From Candidatus Woesearchaeota archaeon (lineage in GTDB: Archaea > Nanobdellota > Nanobdellia > Woesearchaeales > UBA525): a DNA stretch of 27,918 nucleotides. Below, in pieces: positions 6,468 to 15,000 of this stretch; positions within the stretch are counted from its first letter, which is position 1; every line of letters starts with the position of its first letter. The translations under genes were made by a program, and so were the position numbers. Below the pieces are notes generated by a model, which saw nothing but the letters and a program-made list of their open reading frames with translations, did not search any database and was not told the DNA's origin. Where the stretch lies: contig JAAOYD010000083.1 in assembly GCA_018221165.1 (NCBI GenBank), positions 1 to 27,918 of the forward strand, in the 5' to 3' direction.

Positions 6468-7370
6468 ATGAAGCCATTTCCTAAGCTCTCCAGCGCGGCT
6501 ATTCTCAGCCCTATGGCTGGCGTAACCGATGTCGCGTTCAGAACCTTGTGCAAGAAGTACGGAGCAGGTATGACTTATACTGAATTCGTCAGCAGCGCCG
6601 CACTCGTGAGGAATAATACTAAGACACAGGATTTACTCGTCACCGACCCATCAGAGAAGCCAGTGGGTGTCCAGCTCTTCGGCGCGAATGAAGAGGAAGT
6701 TGTTGAAGCCGCAAAACTCGTCGCGGAGCGTTTCGACGTCGTGGACATGAACTGCGGCTGCCCAGCCCATAAAGTAATCAAGACTGGCGCGGGGAGCGCG
6801 ATGCTCAACGACCCAGCGAGAATCGGACGGCTCGTGAAACAAGTGGTCGAAGCAATCGACAAACCAGTCACCGTCAAGATACGTGCTGGCATCGACGATA
6901 CAAACATCAACGCTGTCGAAGTGGCAAAAGCAGTCGAGAAGGCAGGCGCATCAGCCATCGCCGTGCATGGTCGGACGCAGAAGCAAGGTTATACAGGGCT
7001 TGCAAACTGGGATGTTATCAAAGCGGTGAAGGAAGCAGTGTCTATCCCAGTCATTGGAAACGGCGATGTGTTCTCAGCAGCGGACTTCAAGGAGAAGATG
7101 AAATACTCAAACTGCGACTATATTATGATAGCTCGCGGTGCAATTGGCAATCCTGGAATTTTTGCAGAAATCTTGGGAAAAGAGTGCAAGAAAGGAAAAA
7201 GAGAGCTGTTTTTAGAGTATTATAAGCTGGCGCAGCAGTACAACATCCCCTTCACACAAATCAAGGGCCACGTCATGCACTTCACCAAAGGCGAGCAAGG
7301 TGGAGCAAGACTGCGAGAAGCCTTGACTAAGGCCTCAGACGAGAAAGAGCTCCTCAAGGCATTTGAGTGA
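6468..7370 (+). CDS. dus: tRNA-dihydrouridine synthase (Dus family)
   Basis: 300 residues, an FMN-dependent TIM-barrel enzyme that reduces uridine to dihydrouridine in tRNA D-loops using NADPH. Seen: the N-terminal SPMAGVTDVAFR FMN-site strand (residues 14-25), MNCGCPAHKV with catalytic Cys98, VKIRAG (137-141), HGRT (167-170), GNGDV (197-201) and IMIARGAIGNP near residue 220, all in family order. Length and the short helical C-terminus fit the archaeal/bacterial DusB-like group; which uridine it modifies cannot be told. The ATG is 27 nt after the shared TATA box, so the mRNA is probably leaderless. It is divergent from the tRNA gene. Confidence 0.95.
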   Translation: MKPFPKLSSAAILSPMAGVTDVAFRTLCKKYGAGMTYTEFVSSAALVRNNTKTQDLLVTDPSEKPVGVQLFGANEEEVVEAAKLVAERFDVVDMNCGCPAHKVIKTGAGSAMLNDPARIGRLVKQVVEAIDKPVTVKIRAGIDDTNINAVEVAKAVEKAGASAIAVHGRTQKQGYTGLANWDVIKAVKEAVSIPVIGNGDVFSAADFKEKMKYSNCDYIMIARGAIGNPGIFAEILGKECKKGKRELFLEYYKLAQQYNIPFTQIKGHVMHFTKGEQGGARLREALTKASDEKELLKAFE

Positions 7371-7371
7371 A

Positions 7372-7473
7372 GCTGCCACGGCCATTTACTCGCCTCGTGA
7401 CGAGTTGTGCTGGGCGTTCGCGATTATGAGCTACGCTCATGCTCACACTCAGCTATCGTGCCAAGGTGGCAGC
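7372..7473 (+). other. Structured intergenic segment with nested inverted repeats
   Basis: GCTGCCAC (7372-7379) pairs with GTGGCAGC (7466-7473) and encloses CTCG-tga-CGAG (7394-7404) and ATGAGC-tac-GCTCAT (7426-7440). It starts right after the dus stop. It may be a small structured RNA, a terminator region, or a palindromic mobile element. No known RNA family is recognised. Confidence 0.4.
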
Positions 7474-7483
7474 CGAGGAGTAA

Positions 7484-7494
7484 ACTTTATTAAC
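7484..7494 (+). promoter_or_regulatory. TATA box of the nitroreductase gene
   Basis: ACTTTATTAAC centred 26-27 nt before the ATG at 7516, predicting a leaderless transcript. Confidence 0.55.
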
Positions 7495-7515
7495 ACCTCT
7501 TTATAAGGAACAGCA

Positions 7516-8340
7516 ATGGACGTTTTCGACGCTATCTACACCCGGCGCAGTATCCGAAAGTTCAAGGACATGCCGGTCGAGTTCGATAAGATTATTGAAG
7601 TCATAAAGGCTGGAAGCTTCGCACCCTGCGCTGGCGATTTGCAGAACTGGAAGTTCATGCTCGAATACAATCCTGATGTCATCAAGGGTCTCTATCACCA
7701 CACGCTCGAGCAGGAAGCGTTCATTACAGCGCAGATAGCCATCATCGTGGTAGCAGACACTGCAGAGGCGGAGAAATTCTACGGCTTGCGCGGCAAGCGC
7801 CTCTATAGCGTGCAGAACTGCGCAGCGGCGATGCAGAACATGCTCTTGGCAGCCCACGCCCTCGGACTCGGCGCTGTCTGGATTGGTGCCTTTGATGAGA
7901 ACAGAATCAATGATATGTACAAGATTCCAAGCGTCGCAAGAGCACAAGGTATCATCCTTCTCGGCTACCCTGATGAGACGCCACCACCACGACACGTCAA
8001 GTACGTCTGGTTCCTCGTCAACTATAAGAAATATGGACTCAAGTACGACAACCTGCAACGTATCCTCATGGACATGTCTGTCGAATGGGAGCTCCAACGC
8101 GACAACCTCAAGAGAAGCGTAAACAGGAACGCGAATAAACTCAAGGAAAAATTCGGCATCGAAGAAGGCAAAGGTATCACCTTCGGAGAAAAAGGCAAGG
8201 AGCTCTTGGAAAAAGCGAAGAAAGGCACGCTCTTCGAAGGAATGAAGAATGGGAAAGATACCAAGAAGAAGCCAAAGAAGCCGAACAAGTTCATCGAGAG
8301 CTTGAAGAAGCCAAAGAAAGGTTCTGGAAAGAAGCGCTAG
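7516..8340 (+). CDS. Nitroreductase-family FMN protein with lysine-rich tail
   Basis: 274 residues. Residues 1-172 fit the nitroreductase fold: FMN-phosphate site RRSIRKF (10-16), APCAGDLQNWKF (36-47), the helix LYSVQNCAAAMQNMLLAAHALGLGAVWIGAF (around 97-126) and IILLGYP (146-152). Family members are dimeric NAD(P)H oxidoreductases; the substrate cannot be inferred. Residues 190-274 are an added tail with a predicted helix and then runs such as KKKPKKPNKF and KKPKKGSGKKR, far beyond the usual 170-220 residues. The tail could bind nucleic acid or acidic partners. The gene has its own TATA box and converges on the next gene, sharing a CTAG stop. Confidence 0.88.
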   Translation: MDVFDAIYTRRSIRKFKDMPVEFDKIIEVIKAGSFAPCAGDLQNWKFMLEYNPDVIKGLYHHTLEQEAFITAQIAIIVVADTAEAEKFYGLRGKRLYSVQNCAAAMQNMLLAAHALGLGAVWIGAFDENRINDMYKIPSVARAQGIILLGYPDETPPPRHVKYVWFLVNYKKYGLKYDNLQRILMDMSVEWELQRDNLKRSVNRNANKLKEKFGIEEGKGITFGEKGKELLEKAKKGTLFEGMKNGKDTKKKPKKPNKFIESLKKPKKGSGKKR

Positions 8341-8663
8341 GAAGCGCCGTACTTCAGCCGCCGCACTTCTTGCGTCTTTGATTCATCCTGCAATTTTCTT
8401 ATCGTGTTCGCGTACTGAGGGTGTGTTTCGACAAAGCAATCCAAGGCATACTTATGATTGACCCGACCAGCTTCCTCTGCAGCAATCTCTGCAAAGTAGG
8501 ACGAGTCCTTCGGCATCGTGTGACCTGATTCGACCATCGAGAAAACAGCATCATATTCTTTCTCGAACGCCTTCCTCGCTTGGTACTGCACTTTGGACGT
8601 GCCCTTCTTTTCTCCCTCAAGACCGATAAGGGCCTCAACGCGAGCTTCAAGTTCTTGACTCAT
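8337..8663 (-). CDS. Uncharacterised 108-residue helical protein
   Basis: Not recognised. The protein is charged and mostly helical (ELEARVEALIGLEGEKKG start; AAEEAGRVNHKYALDCFV middle), without signal peptide or membrane segment, so probably cytoplasmic. The start is the ATG at 8663; a TTG 12 nt upstream is less likely. A weak TATA-like GCATATCAA sits about 27-33 nt upstream. It is divergent from the helicase gene and convergent with the nitroreductase gene, with which it overlaps by 4 nt. A frame-shifted alternative reading over the same bases looks like a low-complexity shadow, so this frame is preferred. Confidence 0.65.
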   Translation of the reverse strand: MSQELEARVEALIGLEGEKKGTSKVQYQARKAFEKEYDAVFSMVESGHTMPKDSSYFAEIAAEEAGRVNHKYALDCFVETHPQYANTIRKLQDESKTQEVRRLKYGAS

Positions 8664-8770
8664 GGAAGAAGACAAGAGAACTGCCTTGATATGCCTTTGC
8701 TGAAGAAAGATGGAAGTATTCCCATACCTTCCGAAATAATTACGGCCCCACTGGCCAGCACCACAGCACC

Positions 8771-8780
8771 TTTTTAAACA
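8771..8780 (+). promoter_or_regulatory. TATA box of the XPD-like helicase gene
   Basis: TTTTTAAACA, with TTTAAA centred about 26 nt before the ATG at 8801. This spacing supports that ATG (leaderless) over the in-frame TTG at 8786. Confidence 0.6.
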
Positions 8781-8800
8781 AACCCTTGATTTCTCATCTT

Positions 8801-10708
8801 ATGTCACCCTCACTACCAACATACTGGCCCTACGACAAGGTCCGACCAGAGCAGGACAAGCTCATCGACGCAGTCAAGAGCACAGTCACGACCAAGCAAA
8901 GCCTCGTTGCGCATGCTCCCACCGGTCTCGGCAAGACCGTAGCAGTACTCGCGCCCGCCTTAGAAGCGGCAATGAAGAAGGATCTCGTCGTCATCTTCAT
9001 GTCAGGAAGACATACGCAACACGAGATTGCGATGCAGACCGCAAAGGAAATCAAGGAAAAACACAATCTAGATTTCACAGTTGTTGACCTCATCGGCAAG
9101 CGCTGGCTCTGTCTCCAACAAGGTGTTGACTCACTACAAAGCAGAGGCTTCGCCGAGTACTGCAAAGCCATGAAAGCAGATAAACAATGCGCGTTCTATG
9201 AGAACCTCAAACAAGGAGAGGACCTCAGCGCGAAGACCAAGCAACTCCTCAAGGATCTCAGTGGAGTCTCACCCTTGCGCACAGATGAAGTAAAAGCTGC
9301 CGCTAAGAAAGCAGAACTCTGCCCCTATGAAGTCACCTTGCTCCTCGCGAAGAACGCGAAGCTCATCGTTACTGACTATCTCTATCTTTTTGACCCGGGT
9401 ATCCGCAAATTGTTCCTCGCGCGCATCGGCAAAACCCTCGACCAGTGCATCTTAGTTGTGGATGAAGCCCATAACCTTCCAGAACGCGTCAAGGATATCG
9501 GAAGCGACAAACTTTCGACGCTCTTGCTCAACCGCGCAATCGCAGAAGCGGAGAAATATAAGCATGATGAATTGGCGGCGAAGCTCAAGAAACTCAATAG
9601 TATCATTCAGAAGATGGCGCTCTTCACCGACAAGAATGGCAACCCTGTAGACGGCGAAGCTGAAAAGTATGTCACTAAAGACAGCTTTACCGAACATATA
9701 GAAAAAGTTCACAGCGATATCGAAGCGTTGCAGGAATGGATGGAGAAAATAGCTGATAGTATTAGAGAAGAGCAACGCTCCAGCTACATCGGTGGCGTCG
9801 CGCAATTCCTCTGGCTCTGGGAAGAAGCAGGCGAAACCGGCATGGCACGCATCGTAAAGCGAGAACGCGGCATGAAAGAATGGGTGCTTACCCTACACAA
9901 CAGATGCCTCGACCCCAGCATCATCACCCACGAAGTGTTCGAAAACTGTCATTCAGCTATTTTGATGTCAGGAACCTTGACTCCTCCAGGTATGTACGCT
10001 TCCCTCCTCGGCGTGAGCGAACCCAACCTCCTCATGCTCGAATCACCTTTTCCTGAAGAGAACCGGCTCAACATCATTATTCCAAAAACCAGCACGAAGT
10101 TCACACAACGCTCAGATAAAATGTGGCAAGACATCGCCGATGTGCTCAAGAAAGTTGTGATGGCAGTGCCAGGTAACATCGCAGTATTCTTTCCGAGCTA
10201 CGCCATCCTCGAAAACGTACAAGAGCGGCTCGACCAAGGATTACCCAAAACTGTACTGGGAGAACGCCGCGGCATGACTAAAGACGAAAAACAAGTGTTC
10301 CTCAATCGGTTCCGTGACTACAAGGCAACAGGAGCGGTGCTCTTAGGAGTCATATCTGGAAATTATGGAGAAGGAATAGATTTACCCGGTGACGAGCTCA
10401 AGGGAGTCGTTGTTGTCGGGTTGCCATTGACCAAACCGGATCTCGAAACGGACGCGCTTATCAAATACTACGACTCGAAGTTTAGGAAAGGTTGGGAATA
10501 CGGCTATACTATTCCAGCATTCAACAAGACATTGCAATCCGCAGGCAGATGCATCAGGAGTAGTACTGACAAAGGAGTTGTAGTTTTCCTCGACGAGCGC
10601 TACGAGTGGCCGAACTACTTTCCCCTATTCCCTAACGAATGGCACATGAAGAGCACACTTCTCTATGAGAAGATGATCAAGGATTTCTTTGAGAAGAACG
10701 GGAACTAG
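8801..10708 (+). CDS. XPD/Rad3-like iron-sulfur DNA helicase
   Basis: 635 residues from the ATG at 8801. Superfamily 2 helicase of the XPD/DinG group: Q-motif-like YDKVRPEQDK near the N-terminus, Walker A APTGLGKT (39-46), a four-Cys iron-sulfur domain (Cys104, Cys121, Cys130 and Cys174, the last in LCPYE), DEAH box VVDEAH (221-224), SGTLTPP, GNYGEGIDLPG (motif V) and QSAGRCIR (motif VI, about 579-586). All four cluster ligands are present, so an active 5'-3' DNA helicase is expected, acting in repair or replication stress. It is transcribed alone from its own TATA box and converges on the small membrane protein gene, sharing CTAG. Archaeal XPD is the best label; a DinG-like role cannot be excluded. 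Confidence 0.93.
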   Translation: MSPSLPTYWPYDKVRPEQDKLIDAVKSTVTTKQSLVAHAPTGLGKTVAVLAPALEAAMKKDLVVIFMSGRHTQHEIAMQTAKEIKEKHNLDFTVVDLIGKRWLCLQQGVDSLQSRGFAEYCKAMKADKQCAFYENLKQGEDLSAKTKQLLKDLSGVSPLRTDEVKAAAKKAELCPYEVTLLLAKNAKLIVTDYLYLFDPGIRKLFLARIGKTLDQCILVVDEAHNLPERVKDIGSDKLSTLLLNRAIAEAEKYKHDELAAKLKKLNSIIQKMALFTDKNGNPVDGEAEKYVTKDSFTEHIEKVHSDIEALQEWMEKIADSIREEQRSSYIGGVAQFLWLWEEAGETGMARIVKRERGMKEWVLTLHNRCLDPSIITHEVFENCHSAILMSGTLTPPGMYASLLGVSEPNLLMLESPFPEENRLNIIIPKTSTKFTQRSDKMWQDIADVLKKVVMAVPGNIAVFFPSYAILENVQERLDQGLPKTVLGERRGMTKDEKQVFLNRFRDYKATGAVLLGVISGNYGEGIDLPGDELKGVVVVGLPLTKPDLETDALIKYYDSKFRKGWEYGYTIPAFNKTLQSAGRCIRSSTDKGVVVFLDERYEWPNYFPLFPNEWHMKSTLLYEKMIKDFFEKNGN

Positions 10709-10920
10709 AGCCAGATCCCAAACACAAACCCGAACACAATCAGCAAGAGATGCACCAACGCAAAGATTGTTGCTATTCTCAATGTCGGTGTGTGATATCG
10801 CCGCAACCATTTCCCGACAGCACCGAACTTGTCCGCCCAGTGGGCATCGCATGAGGGCATATGCAAAAGAATAAACAGCGCAGCAATAACGCCCAGCCAA
10901 AACGTAATCATTCCTTCCAT
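10705..10920 (-). CDS. Small two-pass membrane protein
   Basis: 71 residues with two membrane segments: about 5-22 (ITFWLGVIAALFILLHM) and 49-71 (IATIFALVHLLLIVFGFVFG), joined by a basic loop with HW and WLRRYH. The family is not recognised. The start is the ATG at 10920: AAGGTGAT lies 5 nt upstream and includes the stop of the preceding gene, so it is translated as the last cistron of operon A. An in-frame extension to 10965 is rejected for this reason. It may assist membrane insertion or complex formation of the surface proteins upstream (inference). Confidence 0.75.
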   Translation of the reverse strand: MEGMITFWLGVIAALFILLHMPSCDAHWADKFGAVGKWLRRYHTPTLRIATIFALVHLLLIVFGFVFGIWL

Positions 10921-10924
10921 AATA

Positions 10925-12055
10925 TCACCTTTTCTTCTGAATGCGTACAATAAGTATAATCCCAATAATAATCAAGAAAAGCAAGAGCGTCGAGAAAACA
11001 ACAGAAGAATTCCCAACTTCAGGTTCTACAATCACTGAGAGACTCCGCTCGCCAGTGCGTTTATTCTCATAAAGTACTGAACCACGAATCTCGTATTCAC
11101 CAGCAGGCAAATCAAGATAGCTCTCGAGATTGACGTTCTGTCCAGGAGCAACGAGTAAAGGCTCGGTTTCAATAACATGGACTATCTTTCCATCTTGGAG
11201 CACAACACCACTAAATCTAGCTCTGACCGAACGTTCGCCAGTATTCTTGAAACCGGCAATGAGCGGTTCAGCTGAAGCAGGGGGGATAAGAGTTGTAAAC
11301 GCCCCTTCATCACCAAGTGTGCCAGGTGCGAGAACCCAGAAACGCCTAGACTGCTCGCCGCACTGCTCGATAGACACAACAACTTCATATTCTCCTTCAG
11401 CTAGCGTCGACGAACCGGCATTTTCATAATCACCTTTCATAGTGGGAAGTGTTGTTTCACTCTCTTGCACATCATCACGGAAAACCTCCTTGCCAGCAAT
11501 ATCAAGGATGCGCAAGTTTCCACGCGGCGTCACGCGAGTGTTTCCGGTATTACTAATGGTATAACCTATACGAATCGCATCGCCTAGTTCAACATCAGCT
11601 ACTCTCACCCCCCCTAATACGCATGACGGTACGCGCGCATCAGTAATCGTGAAACTCAACGGAACACTAACGGTGAGTGCGATACGATTTCCGAGAACTG
11701 ACGACAAGCCAGCCGGCACAGAAGTCAAGAGGATTCGTTGTTCATAACTCCCCCCTTCAGCGTCGATAGAGGGTTGTAATGCAATCGTAAGGCGTTCTGT
11801 ACCACGTGGTCCCAGTATCACACTGCTATTGAGAACAAGCCAATCGACCCCTTCACCTTCTACCTCGAGAGTCACAGTCACCGGTTCATCTTTAGAATTA
11901 CTGAGTAGCACACTTGTTTCTGCATAACCACCAGGGAGCACATTTTCAAAAGCCATTTCTCCAGGACTCACCCCTACTGCTTGCACAGAATGTGAGCTGA
12001 AAACTAAGAATAAGATAAGACAAGTGATGATTCCGTATTTTCTTGTATTCTCCAT
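10925..12055 (-). CDS. C-terminally anchored Ig-like surface partner protein, copy A
   Basis: 376 residues: signal peptide 1-26 (cleavage after SVQA), an ectodomain of beta-sandwich modules (first begins VGVSPGEMAFENVLPGGYAE), a middle module with CVLGGVRVADVELGDAIRIG, a last module APGQNVNLESYLDLPAGEYE, and a C-terminal membrane segment (352-371) ending VRIQKKR inside. It is a clear paralogue of the gene at 23340-24545: same order, two conserved Cys, and shared GGVRxxDxEL, GNxRxxP and Y-x-I-x-G-x-V-L-Y-x-N-K. The fold is of the broad COG1470/DUF916-like type seen in cell-surface partner proteins. It starts 9 nt after the giant gene, with GGAGA as ribosome site. Likely role: membrane-bound partner that holds or presents the secreted Ig protein (inference). 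Confidence 0.82.
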   Translation of the reverse strand: MENTRKYGIITCLILFLVFSSHSVQAVGVSPGEMAFENVLPGGYAETSVLLSNSKDEPVTVTLEVEGEGVDWLVLNSSVILGPRGTERLTIALQPSIDAEGGSYEQRILLTSVPAGLSSVLGNRIALTVSVPLSFTITDARVPSCVLGGVRVADVELGDAIRIGYTISNTGNTRVTPRGNLRILDIAGKEVFRDDVQESETTLPTMKGDYENAGSSTLAEGEYEVVVSIEQCGEQSRRFWVLAPGTLGDEGAFTTLIPPASAEPLIAGFKNTGERSVRARFSGVVLQDGKIVHVIETEPLLVAPGQNVNLESYLDLPAGEYEIRGSVLYENKRTGERSLSVIVEPEVGNSSVVFSTLLLFLIIIGIILIVRIQKKR

Positions 12056-12064
12056 TCTTTCTCC

Positions 12065-15000
12065 TTATACTATCTGTGCGTGGAACACTATCGTACCATT
12101 ACACTCTCCCTTCACACCAGGACCTGATTGTACACGCCAATAGAGAGGTAGACTCGAATTTGATGGACCACTTCTCACAGGGATGTTCAGTGTAGCGGTT
12201 GGTGCGGTGGCTAAGCTTCCTGTCAAAGAGGTCATAGCCCCATAAGCAGTTCCTTGACTCATACTAAAACGCTCAGCACTGATAGTGATATTCGCACCGT
12301 TCAGGCAGCTCATCGCAAGATCGTCCCCTTGAGTCACCGCATAACCCCAAAGATAAACATTTAACGGGGCATTACCGAGATTGATGACAGTCACATTCTT
12401 CTCAGGAGAGGGTGTGCCACCATCAACATTGCCATAATCAAGCAATGTGGGCGTCACATCAACAGCCTGGAGCTGATTTACCGTTGTCGTATCACTACCA
12501 TACGTGCCATTATCGACAGCATCATTGCCACGGACATTACACGTCCAGGTTCCCGGCAACGCATAGTACCACATATCAAAACCACAGGCACACGTGACGC
12601 TCGTGGTGTTAAGTGGTGAACAGGAGCAGCTCTCGTTCGAATAATGATTACTTGCGTTGTCAGGGCTCGATGCCGAGACGCTGCTGTGGTAGAGGACGGC
12701 ATTCGCCCCAAGGATATCCCCACCGCCATTGTCGTCCGAGACGTTCGCGGTGCAGTTGACCTGCTGCTGACCGTTCGCGATGAGATCAATAGTAGTCGGC
12801 AGCACAACACTCTCAACTCTTGGCAAAGTATTGTTGACTGTCGCATTCACAGGAATTGTGACGTTATCTTGGCTTTCGTTGAATGTTCCGATGCGTACAC
12901 TCCAGTTAGCGACAGCGAAGGAACTGTAGTTCAAAGCATCATAGCACAGAACATTCCAGTGGAAAGTAAGATTAACACCCGTGGTGAGATTGTTAAGGTC
13001 AAATCCATAGTGCTGTCCTGGAACAACATCGTATGCTGTGACATTCGGTGTCCAGCTTCCTGTGAGGTTGGTATAAAGCGTGCAGTTGGTGATATTACTA
13101 TCATCAGCTTGGAAGGTTAAGGTTACATTCCCATCAGGATCATTATCTTCATCAGGTGGGCTGATGAGCAGTACGATTGGCGGTAGGACGTCAGTACTAT
13201 AGGTGAATGTCGAAGTTGAAGTGGTTGTCCATCCTGCACGATCACTTGCGATAACTCGCCAATAATATATTCTGTTTACCGAAAGCGGCAGTACGGTCTT
13301 GTTTGTTGCATTCTTCGCGAAATTGACGTACTCAGTCGTCAATGAAGATGTGAACGACGCAGAGAGACTCACTTGAAGTGTGTAGTTCCAGAAGTTCTGC
13401 TCGACCGTTTTCTCCCAGCTAAATGTTGGTGTGAGATTATCATCCGTCGTTCCGGTCGGGGGAACGAGCAAATCGAAAGCTCCAGGGGGTGTTAAGTCGA
13501 CTGTAAACGTCTGGTTCTTGCTCGTCGCTACATTGCTGAGATTGTCTGTGCAGACTACAGCCCACGTATGGCTAGTTTCCGATAGACCGTTAACGGTAAA
13601 CGAGTCACTCCCTGAAGTTGGGGAGGGGTCCGACTGGTTAAAGATACCATCAATGAAGAGGCTACAGTTCTCCAGACCGGCAGCGTCTGTGGCGTTGTAG
13701 CCGAGGTTAACAGTCGTGCTGTTGATGAAAGCCTCATCAAGAGGTGAGAGCAGGGCGATTACAGGGCCAGAACGGTCAACGGTGAATGTCCTATTCGCAA
13801 TCGCGCTCGCATTGTTCCCGTATTCGTCGTAGCACCGGACGTTCCAGAGGTAGCTTCCCTCATCGAAATAGTCAGTGAAGGTGTTGTTCTCGCCGCTTAC
13901 CACACCAGTGTCACCCTTCTCCTGCGAGAAGGAGCCTGAAGCATTATGCCAGAGACTGCAGTTCTGCAAGTTGATGTCAACTGGTAGGTAGGTGAAAGTG
14001 ACAAGCATGGAATCACTCCTTGCGCCGTCTGCAGGAAGCACGAGCGTGACATTCGGAGCGACGAGATCCGGACCGAGCGTGAAGCTACCAGTACCAATGC
14101 CATTGTCGAAGGTAGCAGCGCTGACGAGCGTGACGACTGAGTAGTTGCCGAGCGAGTGATTGTGTGTATCGAATGAGAGGCTGGTGAAGCCCTGGCTGTT
14201 CGTCTGGTTGAGCGTGTACTGGATGAGGTGCTGGTCAGCGTCGTCTGAGATTGTGGGCTCGTTCGCGGCAAGCATGCGCACCCTGATGTCATCGGTATAG
14301 AATTCCTGGCCACCGTGGATGACGAAGCGGTCAAAGCCGTCAGTAATCGTCGTGTCAGACCCTTGGAGGCTGCTGAAGAGCGAACCATCAGTTACGTTGT
14401 ACACGCTGATGTTGTGGGTCGTGTTGAGCTTCCACTGGACTATCTCATACCAAGAGTTGAGGTAAAAATAGGACGTGGCTGTCGAAGCGAGGGTACCGGC
14501 ACTTGAGCCGCTCAATCGTTCCTCTATCCCAAAGGTGCCGCTCGGGTTGACGTCAGTAATCTGGAAGCCGTAGCCGCTGAAGGTACTGTTCGAAATGGCA
14601 TAGCGGCTCTGGGCACCGCCCGCTTCATTGGGTCTGTTGAACCTGAACCGGACCTCAAAGTCAGTGAGGCTCCCCATGAAGGTAGCGTAACCGCCGTTCG
14701 GGTCGTCATTACTGGTCTTCATGATGACTCCGTTGCCGCCAATGTTCTGGTAGATGGTCGAGCCACTGGAGTAAGCCTGCCAACCTGTAGCGTCCCCGTC
14801 CTCGAAGTCGTCATAGAAGAAATACACTTCGGTCGGGTCGGTCGGCGGGCTGGTAACTGAGCCGTTGCCGAAGTAGATATAGTAGTTGCCGTCCCAACCG
14901 AGGCTGGAGATATTGCGCTGGAGCCTGAACATGAGCTCTGTGGATGCATCGTCGAACGCAGTGAGGTTGATTCTGTCCAGCTCTACCAAGGTATTATCGC

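Noticed and set aside
7501..8097. 198-codon frame opposite the nitroreductase gene
   Set aside because: Antisense shadow; the plus strand shows all nitroreductase motifs.
10921..10965. 15-codon extension of the small membrane protein
   Set aside because: Overlaps the preceding gene; the ATG at 10920 has AAGGTGAT at correct spacing.
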